Source: Streptomyces filipinensis
Lineage (GTDB): Bacteria > Actinomycetota > Actinomycetes > Streptomycetales > Streptomycetaceae
Direction: 5' to 3'
Assembly: GCF_014649495.1 (NCBI RefSeq)
Contig: NZ_BMTD01000033.1
Span: forward strand, 1-63,160
Length of the DNA stretch: 63,160 nt
Shown: one piece after another, positions 8,575 through 18,745 of the stretch
Numbering within the stretch: the first letter of the stretch is position 1
How the letters are laid out: each line of letters begins with the position of its first letter
Made by a program: the position numbers and the translations under genes
Notes under the pieces: model-generated
What the model was told of the DNA's origin: nothing
The model's input: only the letters and a program-made list of their open reading frames with translations
Database searches by the model: none

Positions 8575-9196
8575 CCGGGGACTCCAAAGCAGAAGCGGCA
8601 AACGGGTTTGCGAGGGGAAGGTCGGGCAGTCGGCTCGGCAGCGGCCGTCAGCAGGTGGGGAGCGACCGCGCCGCTCAAAAATGTAACGTTGCTGCCCAGT
8701 CTAGCTGACGGTACATAATGTTGGTCAGAGTATGTAACGTCGAGGGCGGAGTGACGGTCGCGCGAGACGTGAGAATGGCATGGCGTTCATGTCAGCAACG
8801 ATGAGTAAGCGCAACGTCAGTGTCAGCGACCTGGTCGCCGTGCCTGTACCACTGACGCTCAGGCAACGAAGTTCAACTGACACTCCCCTGCGGGCCATCA
8901 AAAGCGAGGGAGCAGTGCGCGAGAGCGCCACCGCCGGTCGCCGCCGTGCCCTGCTGATCCCACGAATGAATGTGCCGTTGAACGAGGTCTGCAGGTGCCC
9001 AGCCTCGCGCGCGCTCAGAGCTGGCTTCCCCGCGCACCGGCTGCTACCCGCGTCGTGCGCCTTGATCGGTTGTCTCTAAGACCACTACGCTGACAGCGGT
9101 TACTGTGTGTGGTGCGGCGGAAACACTCGGCTGAACGCCAATAGCCGGGGCTGCCTGCCGGAAGTGGGGGTTGCCGGGTTGGATAGCTCCATAGCC
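8575..9196. other. Intergenic region upstream of the replication operon
   Basis: About 620 bases separate the divergently transcribed replication operon and the ABC-three-component operon. The part nearest the replication gene carries the repeat cluster at 8679-8739. The rest (8745-9190) contains short open frames without convincing start signals. It probably holds both promoters and perhaps the replication origin. Confidence 0.45.
8679..8739. repeat. Iteron-like ATGTAACG repeats, right group
   Basis: AAATGTAACG lies at 8679-8688, the inverted variant CGGTACATAA at 8709-8718 and GTATGTAACG at 8730-8739. They match the TTATGTAACG elements at 138-332 with one or two differences. They sit about 105-165 bp upstream of the replication gene start. 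They may bind the encoded initiator for origin function, autoregulation or both. Confidence 0.55.
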
Positions 9197-10156
9197 GTGG
9201 CAGCGGGCGTTCCGCCTATCCATTTCGCGGTGCACGAGATCCGTACAGGAAGTGCGGATGGTGCGCGAGCAGACTTCGAGAAGATGCTCGCTCAGCTCGC
9301 CAGCGCCACCACTCCGAACGTTCGCATGATTGCGGCTAACCCGGGTGACTGGGGCATCGACGCCTTCGCTGGCAACCTCGGGGGCGCCATCACGGTCTGG
9401 CAGTCCAAGTACTTCATGCCTATCACCACGACCAAACAGTCGCGGCAGATCCGTGAGTCGCTCGCAAATGGGCTGAAGGCAGCAGCGGCAAACGGTCACA
9501 CCATCGCGATCTGGATCCTGTGTATCCCCTCCAGCATGGACGGCCCTGCAGCGAAGTGGTGGGACCGGTGGAAGAAGGAGCAGGAGAGGGAGCACAACAT
9601 CGTCATCGAGCTGTGGGACGAGACCGCGCTCGTGAAGAAGCTCCAAAGCCCCGAGGGCGATCAGGTGCGCCGCGCCTACTACGAGCCCTTCACGCCGGCG
9701 CCTGCCGCACCCGTCCAGGAGCAGCTTCGGCTGGTTCTGGACGTGGAGGATGACAAGGCGGCAGAGCTCGACTCGGCTCTGTTCGTGCGGCAGATGATGG
9801 AGGCTGGCCACGTCGAGCTGGACTCCGCCAAGCAGCAGTTCTTCAACGCCGATCTGGTCGCACGGGAGATCGCGCACAAGGCTGTGCCTGCAGAGGTGGC
9901 TGCGCTGCGGTCTGCTGATGCCACCCTGCACGGCGTGTGGGAGATGCAGTTCAACGAGTGCTCTGCCGAGGATGCCATCAATGCTCTCCATGGGCGGGTC
10001 TGGCGCGAGGTGCGCAGCGAGCACGACAAGCTGCCGAATGTGCTGCGTCTCGAGTTGGTGCACAGCTGGGGGTTGGTCCACCGGCTGGTCGACAACCGTC
10101 GGGCTGGCTGGGTCAAGCACTGGCGGCAGATCGCGAGCAGTCATCCCGACGGCTGA
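9197..10156 (+). CDS. ABC-3C-like effector with PD-(D/E)XK (Mrr-like) nuclease fold
   Basis: A protein of about 319 residues. Near the N-terminus, GDWGIDAF (Asp55) and ITVWQSKYF (Gln69, Lys71) form the D...QxK signature of Mrr-like PD-(D/E)XK nucleases. The following segment (TIAIWILCIPSSMDGPAAKW) resembles the nuclease part of ABC-three-component effectors. The C-terminal part (about 160-319) is helical and may bind partners. The first 30 codons of the longer frame from GTG 9107 do not look protein-like, so I prefer the GTG at 9197. It is followed after 50 bp by a small protein and then a Rad50-like ATPase, the gene content of ABC-3C conflict systems. The effector probably cuts DNA when released by the ATPase. 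Confidence 0.65.
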   Translation: MAAGVPPIHFAVHEIRTGSADGARADFEKMLAQLASATTPNVRMIAANPGDWGIDAFAGNLGGAITVWQSKYFMPITTTKQSRQIRESLANGLKAAAANGHTIAIWILCIPSSMDGPAAKWWDRWKKEQEREHNIVIELWDETALVKKLQSPEGDQVRRAYYEPFTPAPAAPVQEQLRLVLDVEDDKAAELDSALFVRQMMEAGHVELDSAKQQFFNADLVAREIAHKAVPAEVAALRSADATLHGVWEMQFNECSAEDAINALHGRVWREVRSEHDKLPNVLRLELVHSWGLVHRLVDNRRAGWVKHWRQIASSHPDG

Positions 10157-10205
10157 AGTCTCACGACCGCCTGCCCCCTGCTAGACAACTGATGAGGAGC
10201 CCGTC

Positions 10206-10784
10206 GTGGAAGCACACCGGCCGGTAGTGATGCCGGAGGACGAGGTGCCCTTCCGGCTCGCTCAGCTGCTGCTGCTCCTTGCCGCTGTTACCGAGCAGGA
10301 CGCGAGCGGTGCGAGCTTGGAGCGCATCGGCTACTACGACTTCCTGTCCGCGAACCCCTTCCTCGTGGTGCCCTCCGAGGGACGAGAGGCCAGCCTCCTG
10401 CGGCTGGCCGGGTTCGACCCTCAAGTGTTGGCGTACGCCTCTTCGTCGCAACGGTTCACCAGTCGTCGAGAACGCATCCAACACGACCTGGCGCTCCTGG
10501 TCGCATATGGGTGCTGCCAGGTCGATAACCGCGATGGCGCTCTCGCCTACTCGATCACGGCGGCTGGGAAGGAACTCGGCGGACAGTTCACAGCCACCTA
10601 CGCCACCTCGTTCCGTACAGCGGCCAGCATCGTCGTACGTCGTCTCCGAAAGCTCAGCGACAAGGGGCTGCGGGAGCAGACCGCGCGGTGGCTTCGGCCA
10701 GACGGACACGGCGGTCCCGCGGCTGCCCTCATGAGTGTCCTGGGCCCGGGCCCCCGCGTGTCGGCAATGTCTTGGGAGGGTTGA
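10206..10784 (+). CDS. ABC-3C middle component-like protein
   Basis: A 192-residue, mostly helical protein with no catalytic motif. The middle (YYDFLSANPFLV, then RRERIQHDLALLVAYGCCQV) looks like a winged-helix arrangement, and YSITAAGKELGGQFT could be the wing. ABC-three-component systems carry a small middle component with this kind of fold between effector and ATPase genes, which fits the position. The GTG start has GAGGAG seven bases upstream. The stop lies 5 bp before the ATPase start, so expression is probably coupled. Expected role: adaptor linking effector and ATPase. Confidence 0.55.
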   Translation: MEAHRPVVMPEDEVPFRLAQLLLLLAAVTEQDASGASLERIGYYDFLSANPFLVVPSEGREASLLRLAGFDPQVLAYASSSQRFTSRRERIQHDLALLVAYGCCQVDNRDGALAYSITAAGKELGGQFTATYATSFRTAASIVVRRLRKLSDKGLREQTARWLRPDGHGGPAAALMSVLGPGPRVSAMSWEG

Positions 10785-10789
10785 TCGTC

Positions 10790-12814
10790 ATGGAGTCGCT
10801 TCCCGGCATCCGGATCCGACGCCTGCGGCTGGCTGGGATCGACCGGTCCTATGACGTCGACTTCACGATCGAACAGCAGGTGCGGAGCCTGTCTGTGATC
10901 GCTGGGGCGTTCAGCTCGGGCAAGACCGCGGTGCTCGAGTTCATTGCGTACGGGCTCGGTGCCAAGCGGCACCCCCGTCATCAAGAGGTACTGCGAAGGG
11001 TCCGCTCCTGCCTCTTGGAGGTTGATCTTTCCGGTGAACCGCATGTGATCGAGCGGTCGGTGGGCGAGCCCTCGAAGGTCGCCTTCGTACGTCGGGGAAC
11101 GCTGGACAGTCGGCCCGCGTCTAAGGGCGAGAGCAGGCCGATCGATCCGGCCGGGGCACCGGAGAGCCTGTCGGCTCTCCTGCTGAGCCACTGCAAGCTC
11201 GAAGGTGTCCAGCTGCGGGAAGCCCCTACGAGCCGTGAGTCTCGCACGGACCCGCTCAGCTTCCGTGACCTGATGTGGTTGGCGTTCCTGCCCAACGAAC
11301 GCGTCGCGGACAGAAACTTCCTCTTCGAGAACGACTACATGCGCAAGCACAAGCTGCGGCAGGTAGTCGACGTCGTCTTCGGCGTCCACGACGACCGTGC
11401 TGTCGAGCTCGGCCAGCGGATCCGGGAACTTGGCGGCCGGCTCACCCAGGCCAAGGCCGAACTGGCAGCAGCGCGTTCCTTTGTCCAGGAACAGGCCCCC
11501 GCCGCCGTCACCCACGGCGAGGCCGTCTCGTCGCCTCTCACGTACGAGCAGGAGCTGGCCGACATTACCTCCCAGCTCGAGGCCCTTGACCAAGCAGCTC
11601 AGGCAGGGACAGCATTTGCTGCTCAACTACGTCGTGAGCATCAGCAGGCCGCACGCGAGTCCCGCCGGGCGGCATCGGTGCTTCGGGACTGCGAGACACA
11701 GATCGCGCGCCTGATGCCGCTGCGAGCGCAGTACGCGGACGATCTACTCAAGCTCGGCATGCTGGGCGAGGCCCAGCAGCTCTTCGACCCCCTAAGCGTG
11801 ACCACCTGCCCGGCCTGCCTGAATCGCCTGCCGGACCCACCGGCCGCCGCGGACGGGCAGTGCAGCATGTGTAGCCATGACCTGTCCGATGCTGACGGGG
11901 CGCTAACCCTGGGGGCTGCGGACACCGGCAGCCAGGCCGAGGGCAACCGCGTCAATGTTGCGGCCGAGATCCGATCGACCAAGGCGCGTCTGAAAGAGAT
12001 CACCAACTACATCGAGGATTTGGACGGGGCCCTGGCCACGCTCAAACTGCAGGCCGAAGAGGCGGCCGTTGTTGAGGAGCAGGCGGCCGTCGCGCTGGAC
12101 GAGGCAACGTCGCCCTCGGTGTCGCCATTCCTCGCCGCTCGCGACGACCTCCACCGTCGGCGAGAGCAGGTACTCCGCCTCATCGACCAGGCTGAAAGCA
12201 CCGCAAGGCTCCAAGAGGGACTCGCCAAGCGCGCCGCCGTGGTGGAGCGGCACGAGGCGCAGATTGCCCGCTTGAAGGAGGAACTCGAGCAGCTCGGTGA
12301 CGCGACGTACGACCGTGACCGCATCATCGCCCAGGTCAGCAGCCGCTACGGCGACCTCCTGCGTGAGTGGCGCTACCCCAAGCTCAGCCAGCCCTTCATC
12401 AAGCCCGACCTCACACCGTTCGTCCGTGGGGAGCCCTACCAGGAGGCGTCCTCTGGCGCCCGCACGCTCCTGACGCTGGCGTGGCAGCTGGCTGTCTTTG
12501 AGATCGCTGTCGAAACCGGCGCTGCACACCCTGGCTTCCTCATGATCGACAGCCCCCAGAAGAACCTCGGTCACGGCGTCGGCACGCTGGATGCGGTGAT
12601 CGCCGATGCCGTCGCTATCGACGACTTCTACCACCACCTCTCCGTCTGGCTGGCAGACCGAGGTGCCAAAGCGCAGCTCATCATCGTCGACAACAGCCCG
12701 CCGCTAATCGCGGAAGACAGCGTGGTGGCCCGCTACAGCCGCAACGAGGACCAGCCCCCCTACGGGCTGATCGAGGACGAGACCAGCGCAGAACCAGAAG
12801 AGGCCAGACAGTAG
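10790..12814 (+). CDS. Rad50/SbcC-like ABC ATPase of an ABC-3C system
   Basis: A 674-residue SMC/Rad50-type ATPase. Walker A is GAFSSGKT at 39-46; coiled coil follows; a zinc hook or knuckle is formed by CPAC (340-343) and CSMC (358-361); coiled coil returns; the signature region contains SSGARTL (about 553) and Walker B is FLMIDSP (about 583-589). It is shorter than SbcC (about 1000 residues) and matches the ATPases of ABC-3C systems. It probably senses foreign DNA or damage and holds the nuclease effector inactive. The ATG at 10790 follows GGAGGG nine bases upstream; a longer frame from 10688 overlaps the preceding gene. Confidence 0.7.
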   Translation: MESLPGIRIRRLRLAGIDRSYDVDFTIEQQVRSLSVIAGAFSSGKTAVLEFIAYGLGAKRHPRHQEVLRRVRSCLLEVDLSGEPHVIERSVGEPSKVAFVRRGTLDSRPASKGESRPIDPAGAPESLSALLLSHCKLEGVQLREAPTSRESRTDPLSFRDLMWLAFLPNERVADRNFLFENDYMRKHKLRQVVDVVFGVHDDRAVELGQRIRELGGRLTQAKAELAAARSFVQEQAPAAVTHGEAVSSPLTYEQELADITSQLEALDQAAQAGTAFAAQLRREHQQAARESRRAASVLRDCETQIARLMPLRAQYADDLLKLGMLGEAQQLFDPLSVTTCPACLNRLPDPPAAADGQCSMCSHDLSDADGALTLGAADTGSQAEGNRVNVAAEIRSTKARLKEITNYIEDLDGALATLKLQAEEAAVVEEQAAVALDEATSPSVSPFLAARDDLHRRREQVLRLIDQAESTARLQEGLAKRAAVVERHEAQIARLKEELEQLGDATYDRDRIIAQVSSRYGDLLREWRYPKLSQPFIKPDLTPFVRGEPYQEASSGARTLLTLAWQLAVFEIAVETGAAHPGFLMIDSPQKNLGHGVGTLDAVIADAVAIDDFYHHLSVWLADRGAKAQLIIVDNSPPLIAEDSVVARYSRNEDQPPYGLIEDETSAEPEEARQ

Positions 12815-13477
12815 AACTCCACGGCACTGCAGCATGACCTTGGTCCGTCCAACGCTCTATTCCGGCACTGACCAGGATGGCGCCTTCAGTTTGCAAACAG
12901 CCGTACTACTCGAGTGCAGACCGCTTGGTGCGGTCCAGCTGCCGCAGTGGGTCTGCGCCGCCTTCCCCGCGGTGATGAGGAGTCGGTAAGACGCAGAGTA
13001 AGGCTCAGATGTGAGCGGCCGTCAGCGCCACCCGTTACATTCCCGAGAGGCGGCTCGGGAGAGCCGGGCCCTGCTGTATGCCGCCGCTCGGTCGAAACCA
13101 CTCCTCCGCGCAGGACTGGCTCCTCCGACCGAAGAGAGCGCGCTGTCGGGGAGCGGTGCTGCAGACTCTGCTGTGAGCAAGCGGCGGCGGGCCGGAAGGA
13201 GCTGCCATGTCCCGCCCGGCAGGCCCGTCGGGAGGTACGCGGTCACTGAGGTCGCTGTCCATGGCGTACGAATCGCCCCAGGATCCGGTGGCCTTTCCCG
13301 GAAGGCGGACGTGTCATTGTGGCCCGCGGGGTGGCGCCCTGTCCCTCCCAGGGCATGGCGGGGAAGGAGGGGAACGTGGCAGTCCACCGCTTCCGTCCCG
13401 GTACGGCATGGAGGTTAGGGTGATCGCGACGCGCACCGTGGGGGGTGCCGAGTGAGCAAGGCACGCTGGAGGTGAGC
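12815..13477. other. Intergenic region between two defence modules
   Basis: About 660 bases lie between the ABC-3C operon and the STAND gene. The only frame with a plausible start (ATG 13207, GAAGGAG upstream, 82 codons) encodes Gly/Pro/Arg-rich sequence with no motif and overlaps the next gene's upstream region, so I do not call it. The stretch probably holds the promoter of the STAND operon. Confidence 0.35.
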
Positions 13478-16400
13478 ATGGGGCTGCGCCCGACACACCT
13501 CGGCTACGCCTACCAGGACCTCCTCACCGCGCTGCGCCTGGTGGATGTGGCTGTGGGACGCGTGAAATCCGTGCTGGTCGACACAAAGATGTTCACCGGT
13601 GACCGATTTGACGACATCACGTGCGAGTGGGGCACCGGCAGCCGCGAACGGCTGCAGATCAAGCACACGGATCACGACCGCGCGTTGTCGGTGGAGAGTT
13701 TCACGAAGGACAACCGGGGCCTGCGTCTGGATCTGCTTTTCTCCTCTATGGACCACGGCCTCACCTTGCTTCCCGGTGCCTCGCACCGCCTCGTGGTGCG
13801 TGACACGGAGCCGGAGGCTCCCGATCTGACCCGGGTGCTGCGGCCGGTCAGCACGAGCACCGACCCAGGGCCTGCGCTGCAGGGCCTGAGCAGTAAGCGG
13901 TTTCGGTTCGATGCCGCTGCGCTGCGGGCACACGCTCCGTGGAAGGAGATGCTCGCCGGGACAAGCGACGACCTGCTCAATCGCGCCTGCGCCTCCCTGG
14001 TCGTCGACACGAATCTTCCGGCGTGTTCGCTCAACATCCGCGAGCCCGGACCAGCCGAAGCGGCCTTGCTGCGCCGCATCACCGAAGAACTCGGGGCAGG
14101 GCGGCCGCCGAACCGGCACCGCGCGGCCGAGGAGGTGGCGCTGGCCCTGATCGAGACGGCGAAAGCGGCGCGCAGCCGGGCTGGGACCGTGATGGTCGAG
14201 GATCTGCTTCCCCGGCTGGGCCTGGAAGTCGACTTCGGGGCGGTCCGTGAGGGGCACCCCGTGGACCGCGCCACCGAGGTAACCCGTCCCATGGTGCTCA
14301 CGGGCGTGGTCGCGGCCGTGGAGGACGCCGCGCAGCAGGGGGGCGTCGTGGTGGTCACCGGCGCTCCCGGCGTCGGTAAGTCGTGGTTGTGCGAGCAGCT
14401 CGGGGATGAGCTGCGGCAGACCTGGCTGGCGGTGCGGCATCACTGCTGGCTCGGCGCCGCGGACAGCGACCGTGAGCAGCGTGTGCTGACCGAGGTCGTG
14501 ATCGGCAGCCTGCTGAAGCAGCTGGGCGCGGCCGTCCCGGAGGCGCTGGCGCAAGTCAGGCCCCGCTACGCGGCCACGCCGGAGACGCTCACGGCCGCGG
14601 CCACTGCAGTGCGCGGCCTGGTTCCGGACCGGCCGATCGCGCTGATCGTGGACGGCATCGACCACGTCAGTCGGGTTCTGGGGTACAGCACCGGCAGCGC
14701 CTTTCGTGCACAGGCGGACCCGGCCGCCCATCTAGTCGCGGACCTCACCGGTCTCGAACTGCCGCCCGGTGTCGTGCTCGTCCTGGCCAGTCAGCCCGGC
14801 CCCCACCTCGAGGCCGTCGACGCCAGTGCCTGCCGCCTCACCGTTCCTCCGCTCAACCGCGTCGAACTGCATGCCCTGGCGGATCGTCTGAGCGTGCTGG
14901 CGGCCCTGGCCTCGTCGGCTGCCGACCCGGGTACCGATTCCACTGTGCTGGCGGAGGCCGCTGTCGCCCTGATCGAGGAGCGCTCACGAGGCAACGCTCT
15001 GTACGCCACGTATCTATGCCGGCAGGCGGTTGGTCCGGTCCCGGGTCTGGGAGCGGCGCCCGCGCCGGAGGGCGTCGGCGATCCCCTGGAGAGGTTGCGG
15101 GCGGTCCCGTCGTCGGCGCATGACCTCGACGACTACTACGCCTATCTGCTGGACGGTCTGACCCCCGGGCAGCGCTCTGCTGTCAGCATGCTCGCGGTCT
15201 GCGACTTCGCCGTGTCCGCAGAGGAACTCGAGGAAATTTTCCCTCTGCCCGGGATGCAGATCGGCGCCGCGCTGACGAGCGTGGCGCCGATCGTCGCGCA
15301 GCAGCCGGGTATCGGCGGGCTGAAGATCCACCATGAGAGCTTCAGCCGATTCATCCGCCGGATCGACGGCGATCACAGGTGGGTCGATCAGGTCCGGTCT
15401 CAGGCTGCCGACTGGCTGTCCCAGCGGGGCTTCTTCACTGATCCCCGTGCCTTCCGGCACCTGCCCGAACTACTGGCTGTCCTGGGCCGTGACGACGAAC
15501 TCGCTCTGCTGATCGGGCCCGATTTCCTCTCCCGCGCGATTGCCGGGCTGCAGCCGCCGCAGGCCATCGTCCACACCCTGACTGTTGTCGCACGGCGGGC
15601 GGCGGCCCGCAACGACTGGCCCACGCTGGTGCGCTGCATCGAGCTGAGCCGGGCACGGGCGACCTACGAGGACGAGGGCCTGCCGGGTTCCCTGGTGCCG
15701 TATGCGGACGTGCTGGTGGCGCTGTCTGGAGCCGACCGCGTGGCGGCGAGCCTGATGTATGAGGGTGTGCCCACGATGCCGCCTCGGTGGGGCCTGGAGC
15801 TGTGTGCGGCGGTCGACCGGGCCGGCCATGCCGCCCCGTGGGAGGCGTACCTTACGGCCTGGGACGAGGCGCGCGATGGCGAGCGTGTCCACTACGGTTC
15901 CGAGAGCGATGAGTCGGTGTTTTTGGCGGAGTTGCGCGGACGGATCCGGCTGCCGGGCCGGCCTGCCGACGATCCGGAGCCCGCGCAGGTCCCGCGTACG
16001 CTCGCGCAGCGGGTGGCCAGGTTCCTGGACCAGGAGGCCCTGACATCGTCCGAGCGTGCACTGGATGTGCTGCTGGACTGCCTCGGTTTCGTACCGCTGC
16101 TGGAGAGTGCCGAGTACGTCGACCGTCCCGACCGGCGCACCGCCCTTCTGCTGCATCTTGCCGATGCCCGCGACGGCGCAGGCGGCGCACTTCCGTCGGC
16201 GCGCATGCTGGCCACGGCGGCCTGGGCCAGTGGCTGGTGCGACCCGCGGCGTCTGCTCCGCCATGGTCTGGCGGCGGCCGACCTAGCCGAGGAGGGTTTC
16301 CCCACAGACATCACCACCGGTCTCACCGAGGCAACGCGCGAGGTGCTGACCGAGCGTGCCAGCGGCCTGTCGGGGCCGGTCAGCAGGTGGCTGGCGCTGC

Positions 16401-18745
16401 TGGCCGTGGCCCACGCAGTCGACCCGCAGGCGCCCGTCCGGCTGCTCCCCCTCCTGGACGGCGACGGTTTCTACCGTGCCTGGCTGCGCTTCACCCTTGC
16501 CACCGTCGGCCTGCACCGCGACGTCGAGGTGGGCAGCCTCCCGGTTGAAGCAGCGTCCACCACCGTGCGTGTGGCGCTCGGACAACTGGCCCAGCACGCA
16601 CACGCATTCATGGGTCAGCCCCGGGCCTGCGATCTTGCGGACATCCACCGGCTCGTGCGGCAGGTGCTGCACGACGCCGTCGCCCTGCTGCGCGGCGACG
16701 ACGTCGCGCTGGGCATCGTCTCCTTGCAAGCCGTCAGCGAAGGCACCACCACCTCTCTCATGGGCATGGCCGGAACCGGCCCTCTGATCACCACGGAGCT
16801 GCTGTCCCTGCTCGCCGGGAGCGTCGGCCAGGCCGGGGCGGACGTCGTGCACGAGCTCATGCGCACGCTGCGCGCGGCGCAAGCCGAGCGCCGTGCGCTG
16901 TATGCGGAGAACGCCGACTTCGAGCTCGAGATGGCCCGCGTAAGTCTGGCCTGCGACGACCCGCACGAAGCGCAGCGCTGCTGGGAGCGCGCCGCCCGCT
17001 ACATGGGTGCCTACGGCGGCCACAAGGACATCACCATCGAGGAACTGCTGGATCCGCTGCCCCAGCTCATGCAAGCCGATCCCGCCCAGGCGCGTGTGCG
17101 GCTGGCACGTACGCAGCCTCTTGTCTATCTCGTCGCGGACTGCACCGACGGGCGAGGCACAGCGGGAACACCACAGGAATGGTGGCGCTTTCTGGCACGG
17201 CTGGACTCACGGGCCGCCGCAGAGCTTGGTGCCCAGGTGCTGCTAACCGAGCCCGGACTGCCCGATGCCCGGGTGGACGCGGCCCACCGACAGCTGCTGG
17301 CCACGCAGGCCGACACCGCCGATCCCGTCGTCCTGGCCGCGCTCCGCATCGCGGCAGGGCCCGGCGGCCGCAGCATCCACCAGGACATCGCCCTACTCAC
17401 AAGGCTCGCCAACCTGCCAGACGAGGACGCGGCACGCACACGGCGCCTCCTGCCGGTACTGGCCAATGCGATCACCTCCACCTACGACGACCAGACGCTG
17501 ATCGCTGCATCGCAGGGTGCCGGGGAGGAGCCCACCCGTGCGCTGCGCACGGCAGCACAGCGCTGTGGCGGTGAGGGCGGCCCGCCCTGGGCACCCCGCC
17601 CCGTACCCGACAACACCTCCCGTGACTGGTCAGGCCCCAAAAAGCGCCCCAACACAGGCGCCTACCTGCACGCCCAGCAACGCCCGACGCTGCCAGAAGG
17701 TGCCGCCGGCGTACTTGCCGCAGTCCGTGACCGCAGCAGCAAGGCATACGACTCCCCCTTGGGCCCCCGGTGGTCGATGGACGCCCTGGCCAATGCGGTC
17801 GGATGGCGGCTGCTGGAGATCATCGACCGCCACGGAGCCGATGCAGCCGCCCAACTGCTGCATCGGATCGCCGACGAGATGAGCGCCTCCGGCCCCTTGG
17901 AGGTGCTCGCCGATGTGGCCGCCGGGCTTAGCCTGCGCCAAGACATCGACCCCGCCGTCTTCGGTCCACTCGCCGCGACGGCCGGCATGCTGGCCTACAC
18001 CAAGATCCGGGGTGGCGGTGGATGGCGCTCCTTCGCCGGCAATGACCGGCTGGAGTTGTGGCAGCAGGCGCATACCGCGGATGCCGCCGCCGCAGTCCAC
18101 GACCTCGCAGATCAAGTGGTCCACGCCGTCGCCGAGGCGTCTTACAGCCGCACCATCGGCGTCAGCCAGGCCCTGGTCTCGGCCTTCGCTGTTCACTCCC
18201 CGGATGTCTCCCAGCCGCCGGCTGCCAGCGCGCTCGCCTGCTGGGACGCGGCGTACGGGGTCATCGCCCACCGCCTGCCGGGCCGTGCCCGCCTCGGCCA
18301 CGGTGCCTACCACCCGGTGCCAGGGCAGGCGACCCAGCACGACATCGACACCGCGCTGTGCCAGCTTGCGCTCGCCACGATTGCCCTGCCCGAACGTGGC
18401 GACAAGCGCCGCGCCCTGATCGCAGCAACGGTTCTGCTGGCCGGCCGTTCCGGCCAGGCACAGGTGGCTCTGGCGCACGTCCTCTCCTTCGACCTCGGCG
18501 CTGCCCCCCTGACCTGGCTCCTGACCGTCCTGAACAGTCACCTGCCCGACGGCTCCCTGGACGCTGCGCTCATCGAACAGCTCGTGACGCTATGCGGCAG
18601 TGACATGCTGTCCGTCCGTGCAGAAGCCTCCGCCATCCTGGCCCGCGCCGGCCACCAGCCCCCCTCCCCTGCGGCAACCGCCGCCCATCCGACCCTCGCA
18701 CAAGCCATCGCCGCCGCCCTCTCCCGCACCGAGGACAGCGCATGA
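13478..18745 (+). CDS. Avs-like STAND NTPase with N-terminal Cap4/DUF4297-like nuclease
   Basis: A 1755-residue protein. Residues 1-200 look like a Cap4/DUF4297 PD-(D/E)XK nuclease: GYAYQDLLTALRLVD, then GDRFDD (Asp45, Asp46) and LQIKH (Gln60, Lys62). A STAND NTPase follows, with Walker A GAPGVGKS (295-302) and Walker B ALIVDGIDHV (about 388-397). About 1200 helical residues form a TPR/HEAT-like sensor. This architecture is that of antiviral Avs proteins, which bind a conserved phage protein, oligomerise and activate the nuclease. The ATG at 13478 follows GGAGGTG; an in-frame start at 13445 is weaker. The stop overlaps the next ATG. The NTPase and domain layout are clear; family membership is inferred. 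Confidence 0.75.
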   Translation: MGLRPTHLGYAYQDLLTALRLVDVAVGRVKSVLVDTKMFTGDRFDDITCEWGTGSRERLQIKHTDHDRALSVESFTKDNRGLRLDLLFSSMDHGLTLLPGASHRLVVRDTEPEAPDLTRVLRPVSTSTDPGPALQGLSSKRFRFDAAALRAHAPWKEMLAGTSDDLLNRACASLVVDTNLPACSLNIREPGPAEAALLRRITEELGAGRPPNRHRAAEEVALALIETAKAARSRAGTVMVEDLLPRLGLEVDFGAVREGHPVDRATEVTRPMVLTGVVAAVEDAAQQGGVVVVTGAPGVGKSWLCEQLGDELRQTWLAVRHHCWLGAADSDREQRVLTEVVIGSLLKQLGAAVPEALAQVRPRYAATPETLTAAATAVRGLVPDRPIALIVDGIDHVSRVLGYSTGSAFRAQADPAAHLVADLTGLELPPGVVLVLASQPGPHLEAVDASACRLTVPPLNRVELHALADRLSVLAALASSAADPGTDSTVLAEAAVALIEERSRGNALYATYLCRQAVGPVPGLGAAPAPEGVGDPLERLRAVPSSAHDLDDYYAYLLDGLTPGQRSAVSMLAVCDFAVSAEELEEIFPLPGMQIGAALTSVAPIVAQQPGIGGLKIHHESFSRFIRRIDGDHRWVDQVRSQAADWLSQRGFFTDPRAFRHLPELLAVLGRDDELALLIGPDFLSRAIAGLQPPQAIVHTLTVVARRAAARNDWPTLVRCIELSRARATYEDEGLPGSLVPYADVLVALSGADRVAASLMYEGVPTMPPRWGLELCAAVDRAGHAAPWEAYLTAWDEARDGERVHYGSESDESVFLAELRGRIRLPGRPADDPEPAQVPRTLAQRVARFLDQEALTSSERALDVLLDCLGFVPLLESAEYVDRPDRRTALLLHLADARDGAGGALPSARMLATAAWASGWCDPRRLLRHGLAAADLAEEGFPTDITTGLTEATREVLTERASGLSGPVSRWLALLAVAHAVDPQAPVRLLPLLDGDGFYRAWLRFTLATVGLHRDVEVGSLPVEAASTTVRVALGQLAQHAHAFMGQPRACDLADIHRLVRQVLHDAVALLRGDDVALGIVSLQAVSEGTTTSLMGMAGTGPLITTELLSLLAGSVGQAGADVVHELMRTLRAAQAERRALYAENADFELEMARVSLACDDPHEAQRCWERAARYMGAYGGHKDITIEELLDPLPQLMQADPAQARVRLARTQPLVYLVADCTDGRGTAGTPQEWWRFLARLDSRAAAELGAQVLLTEPGLPDARVDAAHRQLLATQADTADPVVLAALRIAAGPGGRSIHQDIALLTRLANLPDEDAARTRRLLPVLANAITSTYDDQTLIAASQGAGEEPTRALRTAAQRCGGEGGPPWAPRPVPDNTSRDWSGPKKRPNTGAYLHAQQRPTLPEGAAGVLAAVRDRSSKAYDSPLGPRWSMDALANAVGWRLLEIIDRHGADAAAQLLHRIADEMSASGPLEVLADVAAGLSLRQDIDPAVFGPLAATAGMLAYTKIRGGGGWRSFAGNDRLELWQQAHTADAAAAVHDLADQVVHAVAEASYSRTIGVSQALVSAFAVHSPDVSQPPAASALACWDAAYGVIAHRLPGRARLGHGAYHPVPGQATQHDIDTALCQLALATIALPERGDKRRALIAATVLLAGRSGQAQVALAHVLSFDLGAAPLTWLLTVLNSHLPDGSLDAALIEQLVTLCGSDMLSVRAEASAILARAGHQPPSPAATAAHPTLAQAIAAALSRTEDSA

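Noticed and set aside
9044..10144. 366-codon minus-strand frame opposite the ABC-3C effector
   Set aside because: It mirrors a gene with clear nuclease motifs and shows no motif of its own.
13207..13455. Possible 82-codon gene with a ribosome-binding site
   Set aside because: The product is Gly/Pro/Arg-rich without motif, and it overlaps the upstream region of the STAND gene; evidence is too weak.
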